Of a DNA stretch of 64,000 nucleotides, positions 24,090-32,098 are shown piece by piece. Positions within the stretch are counted from its first letter, which is position 1; each line of letters opens with the position of its first letter. The notes below the pieces were generated by a model. That model saw only the letters and a program-made list of their open reading frames with translations. It did no database searches and was not told the DNA's origin. Position numbers and translations under genes: made by a program. The DNA is from Mycolicibacterium sp. P9-22 (GTDB lineage: Bacteria; Actinomycetota; Actinomycetes; Mycobacteriales; Mycobacteriaceae): the NCBI RefSeq assembly GCF_008329585.1, contig NZ_NPKP01000007.1:298726-362725 (forward strand), read 5' to 3'.

Positions 24090-24704
24090 ATGTTTAGCGC
24101 AGAGTCGGAGACTTCTCTCGGCCTACGGGCGCGCAAGAAGCTGCAGACCTGGCGGGAGATCCGGGCTGCTGCCACCCGGTTACTGCGTGACCACGACTTC
24201 GCCGAGGTCACCATCGACATGATCGCCGCTGAGGCGAACGTCTCCAGGGCCACCTTCTTCAATTATTTCGGCTCCAAGGAGGCGGTCGTCTTCGATGCGG
24301 ACCCCGAGGAACTCGCGGCCTATCAGGCGCTCCTGGAGGCCCGGCCCGCCGACGAACCTGTCTGGACGTCACTGCGCGAAATCCTGGTCGGCACAGTCGA
24401 TTCCGTCAGTGAACAGATGGCGGTCCAGCACCATTTGTTGCAGCGTAACCCGGTGCTCGCAGGCAGCGGACGTGCCTTCGGGGATCAGTTCCGTCAGTCG
24501 TTGACCGCATGGGCGACCGAACGGGCCAAGGCTTCGGGCACCACAGAATTTCAGGCTGCACTCGTGGTCGCCGCCGCTGACGCCGCCGCGACCACCGCCT
24601 ACCGATTCTGGGATCCCATCAGCGGGGCCCAGGCGCTACGGGACCTCATCGCCGGAGCCTTCGACACCGTCGGCGCACCCTTCGCGGCATCCGGCGGGGC
24701 ATGA
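24090..24704 (+). CDS. TetR/AcrR-family regulator
   Basis: A 204-residue regulator. The HTH spans about residues 17-60: KKLQTWREIRAAATRLL, then FAEVTIDMIAAEANVSRATFFNYF, with recognition helix VSRATFFNYF. The C-terminal domain is helical and Ala-rich. The start codon is two bases from the end of a palindrome, so translation may start on a leaderless or very short leader message, with repression by occlusion. It probably senses a substrate of the divergent SDR. Confidence 0.9.
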   Translation: MFSAESETSLGLRARKKLQTWREIRAAATRLLRDHDFAEVTIDMIAAEANVSRATFFNYFGSKEAVVFDADPEELAAYQALLEARPADEPVWTSLREILVGTVDSVSEQMAVQHHLLQRNPVLAGSGRAFGDQFRQSLTAWATERAKASGTTEFQAALVVAAADAAATTAYRFWDPISGAQALRDLIAGAFDTVGAPFAASGGA

Positions 24705-24724
24705 CGCGGTTATGCCCACGAACC

Positions 24725-24762
24725 CAAAAAAGCACCCGTCACGCCGAGGCGCGACAGGTGCT
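24725..24762 (-). terminator. Rho-independent terminator after the 36-residue protein
   Basis: Read on the minus strand, AGCACC (complement of 24757-24762) pairs with GGTGCT (complement of 24731-24736), with GTC/GAC and GCC/GGC pairs inside, followed by six Ts (24725-24730). It lies 15 bases after the stop of the small gene. The tetR gene also ends toward it, though the plus-strand T-run is short. Confidence 0.8.
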
Positions 24763-24776
24763 TTGCGTTGAACGTT

Positions 24777-24887
24777 CTAGACCGGCGGGTAGGCCGGGGG
24801 CGGGTAGACGCCGCGCAGACCCCAAGCCAACCAGCTGAAGAAGAACTCGCCTTCATCGCTGATGTCGTAATCGGGATTCGGATCCAT
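24777..24887 (-). CDS. 36-residue protein of unknown function
   Basis: The ORF reads MDPNPDYDISDEGEFFFSW, then LAWGLRGVYPPPAYPPV and stop. It has an acidic N-terminus, an aromatic FFFSWLAWG core and a Pro/Tyr C-terminus. GGGAGG six bases upstream of the ATG is one of the best ribosome sites in the window, and an intrinsic terminator follows, so this is probably a genuine single-gene unit. No recognised family; it lacks the IDGMCGVY ending of the mycofactocin precursor, and no peptide-modifying enzyme is nearby. Confidence 0.7.
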   Translation of the reverse strand: MDPNPDYDISDEGEFFFSWLAWGLRGVYPPPAYPPV

Positions 24888-24976
24888 CGGTACCTCCCAG
24901 GCACGGCCGCTTTCTCAGGAGTTTAGACCTAACCGCACATGTCGGGACACCCGAACCGCGTTAATGCCTACACTGG

Positions 24977-24992
24977 CCAACCAGTTGATTGG
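24977..24992. promoter_or_regulatory. Candidate TetR operator CCAA...TTGG
   Basis: CCAACCAG (24977-24984) faces TTGATTGG (24985-24992), symmetric in 6 of 8 pairs. The site is about 40 bases before the tetR start at 25032. Symmetric ACCA/TGGT-rich sites are common for mycobacterial TetR repressors of lipid genes, which makes autoregulation likely. Confidence 0.4.
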
Positions 24993-25031
24993 TAATCCCG
25001 GGTCGCCCCGGTCTGCAGATAGTGAGTAGTC

Positions 25032-25673
25032 ATGTCCACCGAGTCGGCACCCAACGGATCGTCCCGCCGCGACGAGTTGCTGGCGGTCGCCGCCAAGCTG
25101 TTCGCCGCCCGTGGGTACCACGGCACCCGGATGGACGATGTGGCCGACGCGGTCGGCCTCAACAAGGCCACTGTCTACCACTATTACGCCAGCAAGTCGC
25201 TGATCCTCTGGGACATCTACAAGCGCACCGCCGACTTCACCGTAGACGCCCTGCACGATGATCCCACCGCCACGGCCCGGGAGACGATCTACCACTTCAC
25301 CCGACGGCTGCTCACCGGCATCGCCAACGACCTGGAAGCCGCTGCCGTCTACTTCCAGGAGGGCCCGTACATCTCGGAGTGGTTCACCGAGGAACAGGTC
25401 GCCTATATCCGCAAGGCCGAGTCCACCGTCTACGAGCATGTCCGCGATGTCATCGACCGCGGTATCGCCAGCGGAGAGTTCTACGACTGCGACTCGCATG
25501 TGCTGGCACTCGGCTATATCGGCATGACGCTGGGTGCCTACCGCTGGCTGCGCCCGCACGGCCGCCGCACCGCCCAGGAGATCGCGGTGGAGTTCAGCAC
25601 CGCGTTGCTGCGGGGGCTGATCCGCGACGAGACGGTCCGCAACGAACAGCCCCTGGGCGGTGCGCAGCAATGA
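25032..25673 (+). CDS. TetR-family regulator coupled to an SDR gene
   Basis: A 213-residue TetR protein. The HTH is at residues 14-60 (AAKLFAARGYHGTRMDDVADAVGLNKATVYHYYASK), with recognition helix LNKATVYHYY. The C-terminal domain contains YFQEGPYISEWFTEEQ and resembles regulators of lipid and steroid catabolism (TetR_C_33/KstR2-like). The SDR gene begins inside its stop codon (ATGA at 25670), so regulator and enzyme are made together. Confidence 0.9.
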   Translation: MSTESAPNGSSRRDELLAVAAKLFAARGYHGTRMDDVADAVGLNKATVYHYYASKSLILWDIYKRTADFTVDALHDDPTATARETIYHFTRRLLTGIANDLEAAAVYFQEGPYISEWFTEEQVAYIRKAESTVYEHVRDVIDRGIASGEFYDCDSHVLALGYIGMTLGAYRWLRPHGRRTAQEIAVEFSTALLRGLIRDETVRNEQPLGGAQQ

Positions 25674-26446
25674 CCGATCTCTTCGCCCTCGACGGCAAGG
25701 TCGCCGTGGTCACCGGCGGCGGCCGCGGTATCGGGGTGATGATCGCCCGCGGGCTGTTGCAGGCGGGCGCGGCCAAGGTCTACCTGGCGGCTCGCAAGGA
25801 GGCCGAACTGGAATCCGTGGTCGCCGAGCTCTCACCGCTGGGCGCGGTCGAGGGCATCCCCGCCGACCTGAGTACCGCCGAGGGTGTGCAGACCCTCGCC
25901 GATACGGTGGCGGCCCGCGAGGACGCGGTGCACGTGCTGTTCAACAATGCCGGCGCGGCCTGGGGCGCGAAATTCGAGGAGTTCCCGGAATCGGGCTTCG
26001 ACAAGGTCTTCGACGTCAACGTCAAGGGCGTCTTCCTGCTGACCCGGGCTTTGGTACCGCTGCTGGAGGCCGCCGCCACCGAAGAAGACCCGGCGCGGGT
26101 GGTCAACACCGGCAGCATCGACGGATTCTTGGTGCCGGAGATCGGCCGCGACAACTTCTCCTACAGCGCCAGCAAGGCCGCCGTGCACATGCTCACCCGG
26201 CACCTGTCCGGAGAATTGGCACCCAAGATCCTGGTCAATGCGATTGCGCCCGGGCTCTTCCCGTCGAAGATGACCAAGGTGCTGATGTCCGCCGGTGAAG
26301 AGGCCGTCGGCGCGGCGCTGCCGCTGAAGCGGGTGGGACAGCCCGATGACATGGCCGGCATTGCGGTGTTTTTGGCCAGTCGGGCCAGCAGCTACATCAC
26401 CGGGACCATCATCCCGGTCGACGGCGGGCTCAGCACCATCCGCTGA
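25670..26446 (+). CDS. SDR-family oxidoreductase
   Basis: A 258-residue classical SDR. TGGGRGIG (residues 16-23), NNAGAAWGA, a catalytic Ser in NTGSIDGF, YSASK and the C-terminal GTIIPVDGG are all in place. It resembles 3-oxoacyl-ACP/CoA reductases or gluconate-5-dehydrogenase-like enzymes; the substrate is not determined. Coupled to the upstream TetR gene. Confidence 0.92.
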   Translation: MTDLFALDGKVAVVTGGGRGIGVMIARGLLQAGAAKVYLAARKEAELESVVAELSPLGAVEGIPADLSTAEGVQTLADTVAAREDAVHVLFNNAGAAWGAKFEEFPESGFDKVFDVNVKGVFLLTRALVPLLEAAATEEDPARVVNTGSIDGFLVPEIGRDNFSYSASKAAVHMLTRHLSGELAPKILVNAIAPGLFPSKMTKVLMSAGEEAVGAALPLKRVGQPDDMAGIAVFLASRASSYITGTIIPVDGGLSTIR

Positions 26447-26538
26447 CAGGGCCGGTCGGCGGGCCATGTGTGAATTTCGGCGCCGCCGGGTAGCCCGGTG
26501 TACATGTGTTCACCGGAGACTGCCCGACGAGGTGCGCG

Positions 26539-27672
26539 ATGGTGCTGAACCTGAGGGGCCTGTCGCGATGGAGCGAGGCGCCCGCCCGTCACGTCGCCAC
26601 CGCCACCACCACCAAGATCAACATGGTCCGAGGACTGGCGGCGCGTGCCACCACACCGCTGCTGCCCGACGACTACCTGAAGTTGCTCAACCCGCTCTGG
26701 ACGGCCCGTGAGCTTCGCGGCGAAGTCGTCGAGGTGCGCAAGGAGACCGACGACACCGCCACCGTCACGATCAAACCGGGGTGGGGCTTCAAGGCGGACT
26801 ACCAACCCGGCCAGTACGTCGGGATCGGCCTGCGCATCGACGGCCGCTGGCACTGGCGGTCCTACTCGCTGACCTCGGTACCCAAGCGTGACAACAAGCT
26901 CATCTCGATCACCGTGAAGGCGACCCCCGAGGGGTTCCTGTCCAGCCACCTGGTCAACGGGGTGAAATCCGGAACGATCGTTCGCCTGGCGTCGCCGAAG
27001 GGTGATTTCGCGATGCCCGATCCGCCACCGGCCAAGGCGCTGTTCGTCACCGCGGGCAGCGGCATCACCCCGGTGATGGCGATGCTGCGGTCCATCGCGG
27101 CGCGCGGACAGTCCGCCGATATCGTGCACATCCATTCCGCCCCGTCCGCGGACGACGTGATCTTTCACGACGAACTGCAGACACTGCACGGTGGCCGCGA
27201 CGACTATCGATTGCACCTGCAGCTGACCGATGCGGCCGGTCACCTCGACTTCGGAAGTCTCGACGACATCGTGCCGGATTGGCGTGACCGCCCGACGTGG
27301 GCGTGTGGACCGCCGGCCATGCTCGACACCATCGAGCAGGTCTGGACCGACGCCGGTGTGCCCGAGAACCAGCTGCACATGGAGCGCTTCGTCATCGCCC
27401 GCACCGACAAGGGCGGCGAAGGCGGCACCGTCACCTTTGCCCTGTCGGACAAGACGATCGAGGTCGACGGCGCCACCTCCCTGCTGGAGGCCGGCGAGAA
27501 GGTCGGCATCCAGATGCCGTTCGGCTGCCGCATGGGCATCTGTCAAACCTGTGTGCTGCCACTGGAATCCGGCCATGTGCGTGACTTCCGGTCCGGGACC
27601 GAGCACGGCGAAGGTGACCGCATCCAAACCTGCATCTCCGCAGCGTCCGGGGACTGCACACTCAACGTCTAG
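26539..27672 (+). CDS. Stearoyl-CoA desaturase electron-transfer reductase (Rv3230c-like)
   Basis: A 377-residue flavo-iron-sulfur reductase. FAD domain RSYSLTS, NAD(P)H domain with VTAGSGITPVMAMLRSI and ACGPPAML, and a C-terminal plant-type [2Fe-2S] domain with Cys330, Cys335, Cys338 and Cys365. It passes electrons from NADPH to the desaturase encoded 13 bases downstream. In M. tuberculosis the same pair (Rv3230c-DesA3) makes oleoyl-CoA. ATG 26539 has a GAGG ribosome site; a later in-frame ATG near 26623 is also possible. Confidence 0.92.
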   Translation: MVLNLRGLSRWSEAPARHVATATTTKINMVRGLAARATTPLLPDDYLKLLNPLWTARELRGEVVEVRKETDDTATVTIKPGWGFKADYQPGQYVGIGLRIDGRWHWRSYSLTSVPKRDNKLISITVKATPEGFLSSHLVNGVKSGTIVRLASPKGDFAMPDPPPAKALFVTAGSGITPVMAMLRSIAARGQSADIVHIHSAPSADDVIFHDELQTLHGGRDDYRLHLQLTDAAGHLDFGSLDDIVPDWRDRPTWACGPPAMLDTIEQVWTDAGVPENQLHMERFVIARTDKGGEGGTVTFALSDKTIEVDGATSLLEAGEKVGIQMPFGCRMGICQTCVLPLESGHVRDFRSGTEHGEGDRIQTCISAASGDCTLNV

Positions 27673-27685
27673 GAGATTCATCAGC

Positions 27686-28924
27686 ATGGCCATCACCGAC
27701 ATCAAGGCATACGCCCACCTCACGCCCGCCGACATCGAAGAGCTGGAACGCGAACTGGACTCGATCAGAACCGAGGTCGAGGAGTCTCGCGGCGAGAACG
27801 ACGCCCGCTACATCCGGCGGGCCATCCAGCTGCAGCGTGCGCTCGCGGTGGGCGGACGCATCGCGTTGTTCAACAGCCGCAACAAGTTCGCCTGGGCAGC
27901 CGGGACCGGCATGCTCGCCGCGGCGAAGATCATCGAGAACATGGAACTCGGGCACAACATCACCCACGGCCAGTGGGACTGGATGAACGACCCCGAGATC
28001 CACTCGACGGAGTGGGAGTGGGACACCACCTCGCCCACGGTGCACTGGAAGAAGTCGCACAACTACATTCATCACAAGTACACCAACGTCGTCGGCCTCG
28101 ACGATGACATCGGCTACGGCATCATGCGGCTCACCCGCGACCAGAAGTGGGAGCGGTGGATGATCGGCAACCCGCTCTACAACTTCCTGTTGGGAACCCT
28201 TTTCGAGTGGGGTGTCGCCCTGCACGGTGTCGAGACGACCAAGTGGCGCAAGGGTGAGAAGTCGATGGGCGAGGTGCGCAAGGACCTGCGCATCATCGGC
28301 AAGAAGGTCGGCAAGCAGGTCGGCAAGGACTACATCGTCTTCCCGGCCCTGGCGGGCCGCAACTGGAAGCACACCCTCGGTGCCAACGCCGTCGCCAATC
28401 TCATCCGCAACTACTGGGCGTACCTGGTCATCTTCTGCGGCCACTTTCCCGATGGTGCCGAGAAATTCACCAGGGCGGAGTTCGAGCAGGAGACCCACGG
28501 TGAGTGGTATCTGCGACAGATGCTGGGCTCGGCCAACTTTCACGCCGGCCCCCTGATGGCCTTCATGAGCGGCAACCTGTGCTACCAGATCGAGCACCAC
28601 CTGTTCCCCGACCTGCCGAGCAATCGTTATGCGGAGATCGCGGTGCGGGTGCGGGCGCTGTGCGAGAAATACGACCTGCCCTACACGACGGGTTCGCTTG
28701 CGCGGCAGTACAGCCAGTCGTGGTGGACGATCGCCAAGCTGGCGCTGCCGAACCGGTTCCTCAAGGCAACCGCCGACGACGCACCGGAAACCAACTCCGA
28801 ACTCAAATTCCGGATCCGTGACGGAGTGCGCGACACCTTCGGCGTGGACCCCAGCACCGGTAGGCGGCGCGGGTTGCGCACCGCCCTGCGTGAGCTCAGG
28901 TCCGGGGAGATCGCGGTGGCCTAA
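27686..28924 (+). CDS. desA3: Acyl-CoA delta-9 desaturase
   Basis: A 412-residue membrane di-iron desaturase. The three histidine boxes are H90xxxH94, H125xxxHH (129-130) and QxxHH at 301-305. Membrane helices flank boxes 1 and 2. It inserts a cis double bond in a long-chain acyl-CoA with electrons from the preceding reductase. AGGAGA ribosome site before ATG 27686. Its stop overlaps the stop of the convergent DoxX gene by 4 bases. Confidence 0.95.
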   Translation: MAITDIKAYAHLTPADIEELERELDSIRTEVEESRGENDARYIRRAIQLQRALAVGGRIALFNSRNKFAWAAGTGMLAAAKIIENMELGHNITHGQWDWMNDPEIHSTEWEWDTTSPTVHWKKSHNYIHHKYTNVVGLDDDIGYGIMRLTRDQKWERWMIGNPLYNFLLGTLFEWGVALHGVETTKWRKGEKSMGEVRKDLRIIGKKVGKQVGKDYIVFPALAGRNWKHTLGANAVANLIRNYWAYLVIFCGHFPDGAEKFTRAEFEQETHGEWYLRQMLGSANFHAGPLMAFMSGNLCYQIEHHLFPDLPSNRYAEIAVRVRALCEKYDLPYTTGSLARQYSQSWWTIAKLALPNRFLKATADDAPETNSELKFRIRDGVRDTFGVDPSTGRRRGLRTALRELRSGEIAVA

Positions 28925-29304
28925 CCGGCGGCGACGGCGCCGAACCAACCCCAGGCCAGGAACACGAACATCGCCAGGAAGAGGACGTCGCCGAACATCG
29001 CCGGCCACTCGCTGCGACGGAACCGGGTGGTGGACGCGCCGGCCATGAACAACGCCAGCCCGCACGCCGCGATCGGGGTGAGTACCGGTGCGACACCGAC
29101 CGCCACGGGCAGCGCCAGCCCGGCCGCGCCGATCAGCTTGATCATCGCGATGACCTTGAGGTGGCCGTCGCCGAAATCGTCGACCCACTCCTGACTGGCG
29201 GCCAGCGACCGGTAGCGCTGCCGTGACGTCAGCAGCAGGCGTGCTCCGCCGGCGGTGTAGGCGAGCGCGGCGATGATCGTGATGGTCCACAGTGTCGCGT
29301 TCAT
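28921..29304 (-). CDS. DoxX-family membrane protein
   Basis: A 127-residue protein of four helices in the DoxX/DoxX-like family (YTAGGARLL; HLKVIAMIKLIGAAGLALPV). Members take part in thiol or quinone redox, or are of unknown role. ATG 29304 has a GAGGAG ribosome site. It is divergent from an ECF41-type sigma factor gene, a placement often seen for the sigma factor's target genes. Confidence 0.87.
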   Translation of the reverse strand: MNATLWTITIIAALAYTAGGARLLLTSRQRYRSLAASQEWVDDFGDGHLKVIAMIKLIGAAGLALPVAVGVAPVLTPIAACGLALFMAGASTTRFRRSEWPAMFGDVLFLAMFVFLAWGWFGAVAAG

Positions 29305-29384
29305 GAAACTCCTCATCTCGTGGTTACGTCGGTATGCGCCGACTCGTCATCTCTGTGACGGATCCACGCGACGAGAGGTAACCG

Positions 29385-30257
29385 ATGACTGCCGAGACAC
29401 AGTTGGCGCAGCACTTCCAGGCGCAGCGCCCCCGCCTGCTCGCGGTCGCCCACCGGGTGCTGGGCTCACGGGCGGAGGCCGAGGACGCCGTGCAGGAGGC
29501 GTGGCTGCGGCTGTCCCGCCAGGACGTGAGTGCGATCGACAACATCGCGGGCTGGCTGACCACCGTCGTCGGGCGGATCTGCGTCGACATGTTGCGCGCG
29601 CGCAGCAGCCGTCCCGAGGTGCCGATCTCCGAGCTCGTCGTGACCGAAGATCGCGACACCCCAGAGGATGCCGCCGTCCTCGCGGACTCCGTCGGGGTGG
29701 CGATGCTGGTGGTACTGGGATCGCTGCGCCCGGATGAACGCCTCGCATTCGTGCTGCACGACATGTTCGCGGTGCCCTTCGCCGAGATCGGGCAGATTCT
29801 CGACAAGTCGACCGACGCGACCAAGATGCTGGCCAGCCGGGCCCGCCGCAAGGTGCAGGACGTGCCGGCGCCCGCCGGGGAGCATCGTCGCAAGGGAGAA
29901 CAGCGCGCCGTGGTCGACGCCTTCCTGGCCGCCGCCCGCGACGGCGACTTCGAGGCGCTGCTGCGCGTACTCGATCCCGAGGTGCGCTGGGAGCGCCACA
30001 CGCCCACCGGCGTGACCGTCGGGACCGGGGCCGCAGCCGTCATCGGCGCGGTGCGGCGCGGCCAGGGATCCCGGGTCCTGGCCCGGCGGGTCTCGGTCAA
30101 CGGCGAACCCGGCATCCTGTCGTGGGGCCCGTCCGGGCGGCCGCTGAGCGTGATGGCGTGCACGGTCGAGGCGGGCCGCCTGGTGGGGATCGTGTCGATC
30201 ATCGACCCCGCCCGGCTGGCCCAGATGTCGCTGCCCGGGCCGGAACCCGAGAGCTAA
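29385..30257 (+). CDS. ECF41-type RNA polymerase sigma factor with SnoaL-like C-terminus
   Basis: A 290-residue sigma factor. Region 2 is seen in FQAQRPRLLAVAHRVLGSRAEAEDAVQEAWLRL, and region 4 in FVLHDMFAVPFAEIGQILDKSTDATKMLASRARRKVQ. The C-terminal 110 residues form a SnoaL/NTF2-like domain, the hallmark of ECF41 and SigJ-like proteins, in which this extension regulates activity in place of a separate anti-sigma factor. Known ECF41 genes control an adjacent oxidoreductase-type gene; here the neighbour is DoxX. Confidence 0.92.
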   Translation: MTAETQLAQHFQAQRPRLLAVAHRVLGSRAEAEDAVQEAWLRLSRQDVSAIDNIAGWLTTVVGRICVDMLRARSSRPEVPISELVVTEDRDTPEDAAVLADSVGVAMLVVLGSLRPDERLAFVLHDMFAVPFAEIGQILDKSTDATKMLASRARRKVQDVPAPAGEHRRKGEQRAVVDAFLAAARDGDFEALLRVLDPEVRWERHTPTGVTVGTGAAAVIGAVRRGQGSRVLARRVSVNGEPGILSWGPSGRPLSVMACTVEAGRLVGIVSIIDPARLAQMSLPGPEPES

Positions 30258-30266
30258 TCTGGCCCC

Positions 30267-31964
30267 ATGAAGTCGACCATCCTGTCCCGCCGTGACCTGG
30301 ACTTCCTGTTGTACGAATGGCTGCGGGTGGAGGAGTTGACGAAGCGGCCGCGGTTCGCCGAGCACTCCCGGGAAACCTTCGACGGCGTGCTGGATCTGTG
30401 TGAGCAGCTGGCCGAACGCTATTTCGCCCCGCACAACAAACTCAGCGACGCCCACGAACCTCAGTTCGACGGCACCACGGTGACCGTCATCCCCGAGGTC
30501 AAGGCGGCCATCGAGGCCTTCGCCAAGGCCGACCTGATGGGCATGAGCTTCGACGCCGAACTCGGTGGCGCACAGCTGCCGGCGGTCGTCGCACAGGCGG
30601 GCTTCGCGTGGATATCGGCGGCCAACACCAGCACGTCCGGGTACCTGATGCTGACCATCGCCAACGCCAACCTGATCGCTAAGTTCGGCAGCTCCGAACA
30701 GATCGAGACCTTCGTCGAACCGATGCTGGCAGGACGATTCACCGGCACCATGGCGCTGTCGGAAACCCAGGCCGGCTCGTCGCTGGCCGATATCACCACC
30801 CGCGCCGAACCTCAGGACGACGGCAGCTTCCGGTTGTCCGGCACCAAGATGTGGATTTCCGGTGCCGAGCACGAACTGTCGGAGAACATCGTCAACCTGG
30901 TGCTGGCCAAGATCCCCGGCGGACCGGCGGGCACCAAGGGCATCTCGCTGTTCATCGTGCCGAAGTTCCTGGCCGACGGCACCCGCAACGGCGTGGCGAT
31001 CTCCGGACTCAATCACAAGATGGGCCAACGCGGTATCACCAACACCGTGCTCAACTTCGACGGTGCGGTCGGTTACCTGGTCGGTGAACCGCACCGCGGT
31101 CTGGCCTACATGTTCCACATGATGAACGAGGCCCGGCTCGGCGTCGGGATGGGCGCCGTGGCCCTCGGCTACACGGGCTACCTCAAGTCGCTGCAGTACG
31201 CCAGGGAACGGCCGCAGGGCCGGCTGGTCAAGGATCCGGCGAGCCCGCAGGTGCCCATCATCGCGCACGCCGATGTCAAGCGGATGTTATTGGCGCAGAA
31301 GGCCTACGTCGAAGGCGCGCTCGGACTCGCGCTGTATTGCGCGCGGCTGGCCGACGAAGAGAACACCGCCCTGCTGGACATCCTGACCCCGATCGCCAAG
31401 AGTTGGCCGTCGCAATGGTGCCTGGAAGCCAACAGCCTGGCCATCCAGGTGCTCGGCGGCTACGGATACACCCGCGAGTACGACGTCGAGCAACACTACC
31501 GGGACAACCGACTCAACCCGATACACGAGGGCACCCACGGTATCCAGAGCCTGGACCTGTTGGGTCGCAAGGTCACCCAGCACGACGGCGCCAGCCTGGC
31601 TGCCCTGTCGGAGCGGATCTCGGCGACCATCACCAGGGCCGGCGATGATCCGCTCGCCGCCCAACTCGACGCCTCCTGGCAGCGGCTGGTGACGGTGACC
31701 GCGGGCATGTTCGGCTCCGGCGACCTCCAGGCCGCGATGGCCAACAGCGCTATCTATCTGGAGGCCTTCGGTCATATCGTCGTCGCCTGGATCTGGCTGG
31801 AGCAGTACCTGGCCGCAGAGGGGAAGGACGGCGACTTCTATGCGGGCAAGCGCCAGGCCGCCCGGTTCTTCTTCCGCTACGAACTGCCCAAAACCGCTGC
31901 GCAACTGGATCTGTTGGAAAGCCTGGACCGCACCACGCTGGAAATGCAGGACAACTGGTTCTGA
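30267..31964 (+). CDS. Acyl-CoA dehydrogenase with C-terminal extension
   Basis: A 565-residue dehydrogenase, about 180 residues longer than simple family members. It has a long N-terminal helical region (YEWLRVEELTKRPRF), the core LSETQAGSSLADI and SGTKMWISGAEHEL segments, LGGYGYTREY, and the catalytic Glu in IHEGTHGIQ. The C-terminal domain (SERISATITRAGDDP...FFFRYELPKTAAQLDLLE) is that of the acetyl-CoA-dehydrogenase-like C-terminal family. FadE5-like broad-specificity enzymes have this layout. It starts 9 bases after the sigma factor gene. Confidence 0.92.
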   Translation: MKSTILSRRDLDFLLYEWLRVEELTKRPRFAEHSRETFDGVLDLCEQLAERYFAPHNKLSDAHEPQFDGTTVTVIPEVKAAIEAFAKADLMGMSFDAELGGAQLPAVVAQAGFAWISAANTSTSGYLMLTIANANLIAKFGSSEQIETFVEPMLAGRFTGTMALSETQAGSSLADITTRAEPQDDGSFRLSGTKMWISGAEHELSENIVNLVLAKIPGGPAGTKGISLFIVPKFLADGTRNGVAISGLNHKMGQRGITNTVLNFDGAVGYLVGEPHRGLAYMFHMMNEARLGVGMGAVALGYTGYLKSLQYARERPQGRLVKDPASPQVPIIAHADVKRMLLAQKAYVEGALGLALYCARLADEENTALLDILTPIAKSWPSQWCLEANSLAIQVLGGYGYTREYDVEQHYRDNRLNPIHEGTHGIQSLDLLGRKVTQHDGASLAALSERISATITRAGDDPLAAQLDASWQRLVTVTAGMFGSGDLQAAMANSAIYLEAFGHIVVAWIWLEQYLAAEGKDGDFYAGKRQAARFFFRYELPKTAAQLDLLESLDRTTLEMQDNWF

Positions 31965-31982
31965 ACGAGCCTCACCGATTCA

Positions 31983-32028
31983 GTATCGGCATTAAGCGAT
32001 ACCAATTATGGCTTGGACAGGTATCGCT
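31983..32028. promoter_or_regulatory. GTATCG operator cluster before tctCBA
   Basis: AGCGATACC (31995-32003) and GGTATCGCT (32020-32028) are perfect inverted repeats 16 bases apart, and a third GTATCG is at 31983-31988. A separate perfect CCTAA-G-TTAGG palindrome lies at 32035-32045 and includes a TAAGTT -10-like hexamer. This is a plausible control region for the Tct operon. Confidence 0.5.
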
Positions 32029-32098
32029 GAGCTTCCTAAGTTAGGTGATGGCCGCCACACCGGTGTCGGACTGAGACCTGAACAACAGGAGGTGCCCG

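Noticed and set aside
24777..24887. Mycofactocin precursor MftA
   Set aside because: The C-terminus is PPPAYPPV rather than the IDGMCGVY ending, and no radical-SAM or other mft genes are near.
29305..29384. ECF41-type promoter (TGTCACA with a CGTC -10) in the doxX-sigma gap
   Set aside because: CGTCACA occurs on the minus strand but no CGTC follows at the expected 16-17 base spacing.
29466..31268. 600-residue minus-strand ORF opposite the sigma factor and acyl-CoA dehydrogenase
   Set aside because: Antisense shadow; the plus-strand genes have clear family motifs.
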